Assembly (NCBI GenBank): GCA_938004315.1
Contig: CALKWG010000347.1
Location: 1 to 8,525 of the forward strand
Direction of reading: 5' to 3'
Origin: an uncultured Spirochaetaceae bacterium
Lineage (GTDB): Bacteria; Spirochaetota; Spirochaetia; Treponematales; UBA12059
DNA: 8,525 nt
Shown here: piece after piece, positions 5,744 to 8,525 of the stretch
Layout: every line of letters starts with the position of its first letter
Numbering within the stretch: the stretch's first letter is position 1
Program-made: the position numbers and the translations under genes
The notes under the pieces: model-generated
What the model was told of the DNA's origin: nothing
The model's input: the letters and a program-made list of their open reading frames with translations, nothing else
Databases searched by the model: none

Positions 5744-8323
5744 TTAGAACAGGGTCATGCTCACGGAGACCACGGAGGGGGCCTCGGCGGCGAGCGAGCT
5801 CATCACGACCACGGTGTAGGGGACGCCCGGCTTCAGGCTGCCCATGTCCGCGGCGGGGATGGTGGCGGTGAAGGTGCCGGCCCTGGTGAACTTGGCGGCG
5901 TAGACCTTCTCGGAGCCGTCCTCGAGCTGCAGCTTGAGCTCGACCTTAGCCTTGTCGGACAGCGGGGTCGTATCGACCTCGGGGTAGACGTAGCTGGAGG
6001 CGGCGATCTCGAATACGGCGTCGGCGGAGCGGCTCGGGGAGGCGGGGGACTTCACGTTGTCGATCTGGGTGATCTCCTGGCGGAAGTACTTCGGCCAGTA
6101 GTCGCTCTTATACGGGTAGTCGCGGAAGGCCTCGACGATGATCGAGTTGGTGTTGGTGTCGATGCTGGTCAGCATGAACGGGCCGTTGGACACGAAGGCG
6201 TGGCCGTACTTGTTGATGAAGTCGAGCGTGGCCTGGTAGCGCTTCACGGCCTTGTCGGCGGTGGTGTAGTCCTTGATGGCCACGGGGACGAACTTCTTGT
6301 CGATCAGCTCCTGGTACTTGGCCTTGATGTCCTCGACGATCTTCGGCGCTACGATATCGACGGTGGTCAGGCCTTCGGCGTTCGAGAAGGTGTAGGTCGT
6401 GCCGCTGGCGGAGCCTTCGGCGACGAGCTGGCCGAGAACCTCGTAGAGGTCCCAGGGTACCACGGTCTGGCGGCCGGGGTTGCCGGCCTTGGTGCCGACG
6501 GCGGCCACGTTGGCGGCCACGCGGTCTATATCGCCGGGGAAGTAATAGTCGACGTAGCCGGTGATCGAGCCGTCGCGGCCGATGACCGAGCCCTTGCCGG
6601 TGGCCAGGGCGGGGAGGTACTGGGCGGAGTAGGGGTCGTCGAAGTACTTGTCGTTATCGCCGTCCTTATTGGCCCACTCGACCTGGAAAGCGCCGGCGTA
6701 CATGACGTCGTCCATGCCGATCTCGACGCCGTTGTGCCACTTGCCGGGCAGGTGCTTGCCTACGCCGCTGGCCCAGGAGGTGACGCCGGAGCCGACGGGC
6801 TTCCAGGTCTTGGTGGCGCTGTCGTACTTGATCGCGTCGGCGGGAACCTGGAGGCGGCCGACGATCCCGTCGCCTTCGACCACGGCGTCGAACTTGATGC
6901 TCTTGACGTCGTAGGTGGTGCGCAGCGGGGTGTCCTTGGCGTTGTTCGGCGACTCGAAGGTGGCCGGGTCGCTGATGGCGTCGACGATGGCGCCGGAGTA
7001 GACGTCGGAGAAGCCGTCCACGCCGACCGGGTTCCAGGCGCTCATGAACAGGGTGCCGCGGGCGGAGAACTGCAGCACGCGGAGCACCTTGGTGCCGTCG
7101 GCTTCGGGCTTAACGTCCGCGGTGCGGATGGACCAGCCGTTGAGGCCGTCGCCGAGGCCGTAGGCCATGCGGCCGTTGAAGCGGGCCTTATTGGCTACGA
7201 ACCTATCCAGCTGGGTAGCTAGGTAGATGCGGACGGAGTCGCGGAGGCCGAGCTCGGTGGCGCGGAGGTTGCCGTTCCAGTAGTCGTCGGCGGTCAGGTA
7301 CTGGCCGTTCATGCCCTTCTGGCCGAGCATGTCGATCTCGTCCTGGACGTAGTTCCAGTTGGCCGGGTCGGCGCCGCCGGGCATGTAGCCGTAGTAGGGG
7401 GCGTACATCTGGCTGACGGTCACGTCCCACCAAGCGCGGGTCGCGCCGGCGCCCCAGCCCTCGGTATAAATATGGAACTCGAGGTCGGCGGGGTTGGAGT
7501 AGTAGGCGATGGAGATGGCGGAGCGGTCGCGCTCGAGGCGCTCGACCTTGATGCCGGCCTTCTCGATCTGGTCCGACATGTAGCGGCCGGCCGGCAGGCG
7601 GCCGTTCGGATCGTCGACGCGGATCAGGAACTTAATGGTGACGTCTTGGCCGTTGAACTTCCAGAAGCCGTCGGCGCCCTTGACGAGCTTGCCGCGGTTC
7701 TCAGGCAGGTTGGAGGCGGCGGTCATGGCGGCGCCGATCTCCTCTATAGCCCGGCGCTCGTCGCCGTTCGGCGTCATGCCGAGGCGGGCGGGGATCAGGT
7801 TATAGCGGTAGGTGCCGGGCTGACCGGGGGTCATCGGGGTGAATGCGGCGTCGCCTTCGCCCTGGAGGATCTCGTCGATCATCTTCTGGCGGTTGAAGAG
7901 CCAGTTCATGGCGAAGCGGACTTCCTGGATGGCCAGGGGGTTGAAGCTGGTCCTGCCGGTCTTAGGCTCGGTCCAGGTGTAGGGAGCCTTGTTCGGGATG
8001 GGGTTCAAGAGCAGCGACCAGGAGCCGGAGGGCACCGAGTAGATCTCGAGCTTGTCGAGGTCGGCGTCGCTAAGGGTATTAAGAATGGCGGGGGGGACGG
8101 CCTGGAAGAAGACGTCCGCCTTGCCTTCGACTATATCCTTAAGGGCCAGGGTCTGGTCCATACGGACTTCGTAGATGACTTTGTCTACGATAGGGCCGTT
8201 CCTGCCCGAGCCTCCGGCCGCAGCGCCGCCGGCGCCGCCGGCTTGGCCGCAGGAGAAGGCGAGCAGCACGGCGGCGATCGTTACGAGGGCGATCGCGCCT
8301 TTGGTGCGCAAGTCCTTTTTCAT
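5744..8323 (-). CDS. Substrate-binding lipoprotein of an Opp/Dpp-class ABC importer (SBP family 5, apparently circularly permuted)
   Basis: An 859-residue extracytoplasmic binding protein, much larger than usual (about 520-600). A lipoprotein signal comes first: charged MKKDLRTK, hydrophobic 9-22, then LAFS|C with lipidation at Cys25, followed by a Gly/Ala tether (26-44). Residues 46-400 resemble the second half of an SBP family 5 protein: VDKVIYEVRMDQTLALKDIV (46-65), GKADVFF, VRFAMNWLFNRQKMIDEIL (135-153), SDQIEKAGIKVERL (250-263). Residues 413-757 resemble the first half: VLRVLQF, KWHNGVEIGMDDVMYA (528-543, like the usual KWHDG...TADDVVFS), and FVSNGPFMLTSID (710-722, like the usual GTGPF). 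Residues about 767-859 form a beta-rich, Ig-like tail ending in Phe. The start is ATG 8323, with AGGAGG 7 nt upstream; the GTG three bases before is too close to it. It is the first gene of the operon, 142 nt from the permease genes. The substrate is not readable; peptide or oligosaccharide is possible. Confidence 0.9.
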   Translation of the reverse strand: MKKDLRTKGAIALVTIAAVLLAFSCGQAGGAGGAAAGGSGRNGPIVDKVIYEVRMDQTLALKDIVEGKADVFFQAVPPAILNTLSDADLDKLEIYSVPSGSWSLLLNPIPNKAPYTWTEPKTGRTSFNPLAIQEVRFAMNWLFNRQKMIDEILQGEGDAAFTPMTPGQPGTYRYNLIPARLGMTPNGDERRAIEEIGAAMTAASNLPENRGKLVKGADGFWKFNGQDVTIKFLIRVDDPNGRLPAGRYMSDQIEKAGIKVERLERDRSAISIAYYSNPADLEFHIYTEGWGAGATRAWWDVTVSQMYAPYYGYMPGGADPANWNYVQDEIDMLGQKGMNGQYLTADDYWNGNLRATELGLRDSVRIYLATQLDRFVANKARFNGRMAYGLGDGLNGWSIRTADVKPEADGTKVLRVLQFSARGTLFMSAWNPVGVDGFSDVYSGAIVDAISDPATFESPNNAKDTPLRTTYDVKSIKFDAVVEGDGIVGRLQVPADAIKYDSATKTWKPVGSGVTSWASGVGKHLPGKWHNGVEIGMDDVMYAGAFQVEWANKDGDNDKYFDDPYSAQYLPALATGKGSVIGRDGSITGYVDYYFPGDIDRVAANVAAVGTKAGNPGRQTVVPWDLYEVLGQLVAEGSASGTTYTFSNAEGLTTVDIVAPKIVEDIKAKYQELIDKKFVPVAIKDYTTADKAVKRYQATLDFINKYGHAFVSNGPFMLTSIDTNTNSIIVEAFRDYPYKSDYWPKYFRQEITQIDNVKSPASPSRSADAVFEIAASSYVYPEVDTTPLSDKAKVELKLQLEDGSEKVYAAKFTRAGTFTATIPAADMGSLKPGVPYTVVVMSSLAAEAPSVVSVSMTLF

Positions 8324-8330
8324 CACAAAT

Positions 8331-8336
8331 CCTCCT
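8331..8336 (-). promoter_or_regulatory. Strong ribosome binding site of the binding-protein gene
   Basis: AGGAGG on the - strand, within TAAGGAGGA (complement of 8330-8338), close to a perfect anti-16S match. It lies 7 nt before ATG 8323 and only 4 nt before GTG 8326, which favours the ATG. Its strength fits high expression of a binding protein. Confidence 0.85.
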
Positions 8337-8362
8337 TAGTGGATTGAGAGATCACGGCGAGT

Positions 8363-8391
8363 ATTATGCGCCAAGATCGGTGAGCTGTAAA
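8363..8391 (-). promoter_or_regulatory. Sigma70-type promoter of the ABC transporter operon
   Basis: On the - strand, TTTACA (complement of 8386-8391, five of six to TTGACA), a 17-nt spacer, then CATAAT (complement of 8363-8368, five of six to TATAAT). Transcription would start near 8356, giving a leader of about 33 nt with the ribosome site in it. It is the best -35/-10 pair in the leader. Upstream, 8392-8478 is AT-richer than the genes and holds a 6-nt direct repeat (AAGAGT at 8438-8443 and 8445-8450) that could be a regulator site. Confidence 0.65.
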
Positions 8392-8478
8392 GACAGATTC
8401 GCCTGACTTGGGCCGCCGACCATCGGATAAATCTCTAAAGAGTCAAGAGTTATTTAGGCTGACCGCACTATTTGGAGC

Positions 8479-8525
8479 AGATCGGAAGAGCGTCGTGTAG
8501 GGAAAGAGTGTAGATCTCGGTGGTC
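8479..8525. other. Illumina TruSeq adapter sequence (assembly artefact)
   Basis: All 47 terminal bases, starting AGATCGGAAGAGCGTCGTG and running to the window end, match the reverse complement of the Illumina TruSeq universal adapter as I know it, including GTAGGGAAAGAGTGT and the closing CTCGGTGGTC. It is not genomic. The native sequence ends at or before 8478, and nothing can be concluded about what lies upstream of the operon. Confidence 0.97.

Noticed and set aside
5624..7222. A 532-codon open frame on the + strand, antisense to the binding-protein gene
   Set aside because: Its product is low-complexity Gly/Val/Asp/Ala/Leu-rich sequence with no fold, typical of the antisense frame of a GC-rich gene. 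The - strand gene has clear family motifs, a signal peptide and a ribosome site.
8324..8326. GTG as start of the binding protein
   Set aside because: Only 4 nt from the Shine-Dalgarno core, while the next codon, ATG 8323, has the ideal 7 nt.
7472..8347. A 291-codon open frame on the + strand, antisense to the binding-protein start
   Set aside because: Same low-complexity antisense composition. It runs antisense across the lipoprotein signal and the operon leader.
8418..8446. A second promoter using TTGACT (complement of 8441-8446)
   Set aside because: At 17-nt spacing the -10 would be ATGGTC, far from consensus.
1..8525. tRNA, rRNA, CRISPR array, insertion sequence or attachment site
   Set aside because: No cloverleaf, repeat-spacer array, transposase or terminal inverted repeats were seen; nearly all the window is protein-coding.

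Overview
The window is the end of a short-read assembly contig from a GC-rich bacterium. It carries the tail of a threonyl-tRNA synthetase gene and a DUF1361 membrane-protein gene on the + strand. Facing them on the - strand is a complete five-gene ABC importer operon of the oligopeptide/dipeptide/nickel (Opp/Dpp) class. The binding protein has a lipoprotein signal with a relaxed lipobox (LAFS|C), so the cell is a bacterium that anchors binding proteins by lipidation. The relaxed lipobox and my recollection of this Opp sub-family in Spirochaetes and Thermotogae suggest, with low confidence, a high-GC spirochaete or a relative.

Layout. 1-296 (+): C-terminal anticodon-binding part of ThrS, cut by the window edge, followed by a strong GC hairpin. 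351-1088 (+): DUF1361 multi-pass membrane protein. 1089-1133: two hairpins in the convergent gap; the first works best as terminator of the - strand operon. 8323 down to 1146 (-): substrate-binding lipoprotein, then a 142-nt gap holding a perfect 26-nt palindrome, then OppB-type permease, OppC-type permease, OppD-type ATPase and OppF-type ATPase. The last four genes are joined by 4-nt ATGA overlaps or a 3-nt gap. A good sigma70-type promoter (TTTACA, 17 nt, CATAAT) lies just upstream of the binding-protein gene. Positions 8479-8525 are not genomic: they match the Illumina TruSeq adapter.

How it works together. The lipoprotein captures a solute outside the membrane, the two permeases form the channel, and the two ATPases drive uptake. 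The substrate cannot be read from sequence; peptides or oligosaccharides are both plausible for this class. The intercistronic hairpin would favour more binding protein than membrane complex.

Most interesting: the binding protein appears circularly permuted. Motifs normally in the C-terminal half of an SBP family 5 protein come first, and motifs normally in the N-terminal half come second, followed by an extra beta-rich domain. The OppC-type partner has about 170 extra extracytoplasmic residues and the OppB-type partner a long charged helical loop, so all the outward-facing parts of this transporter are unusual.
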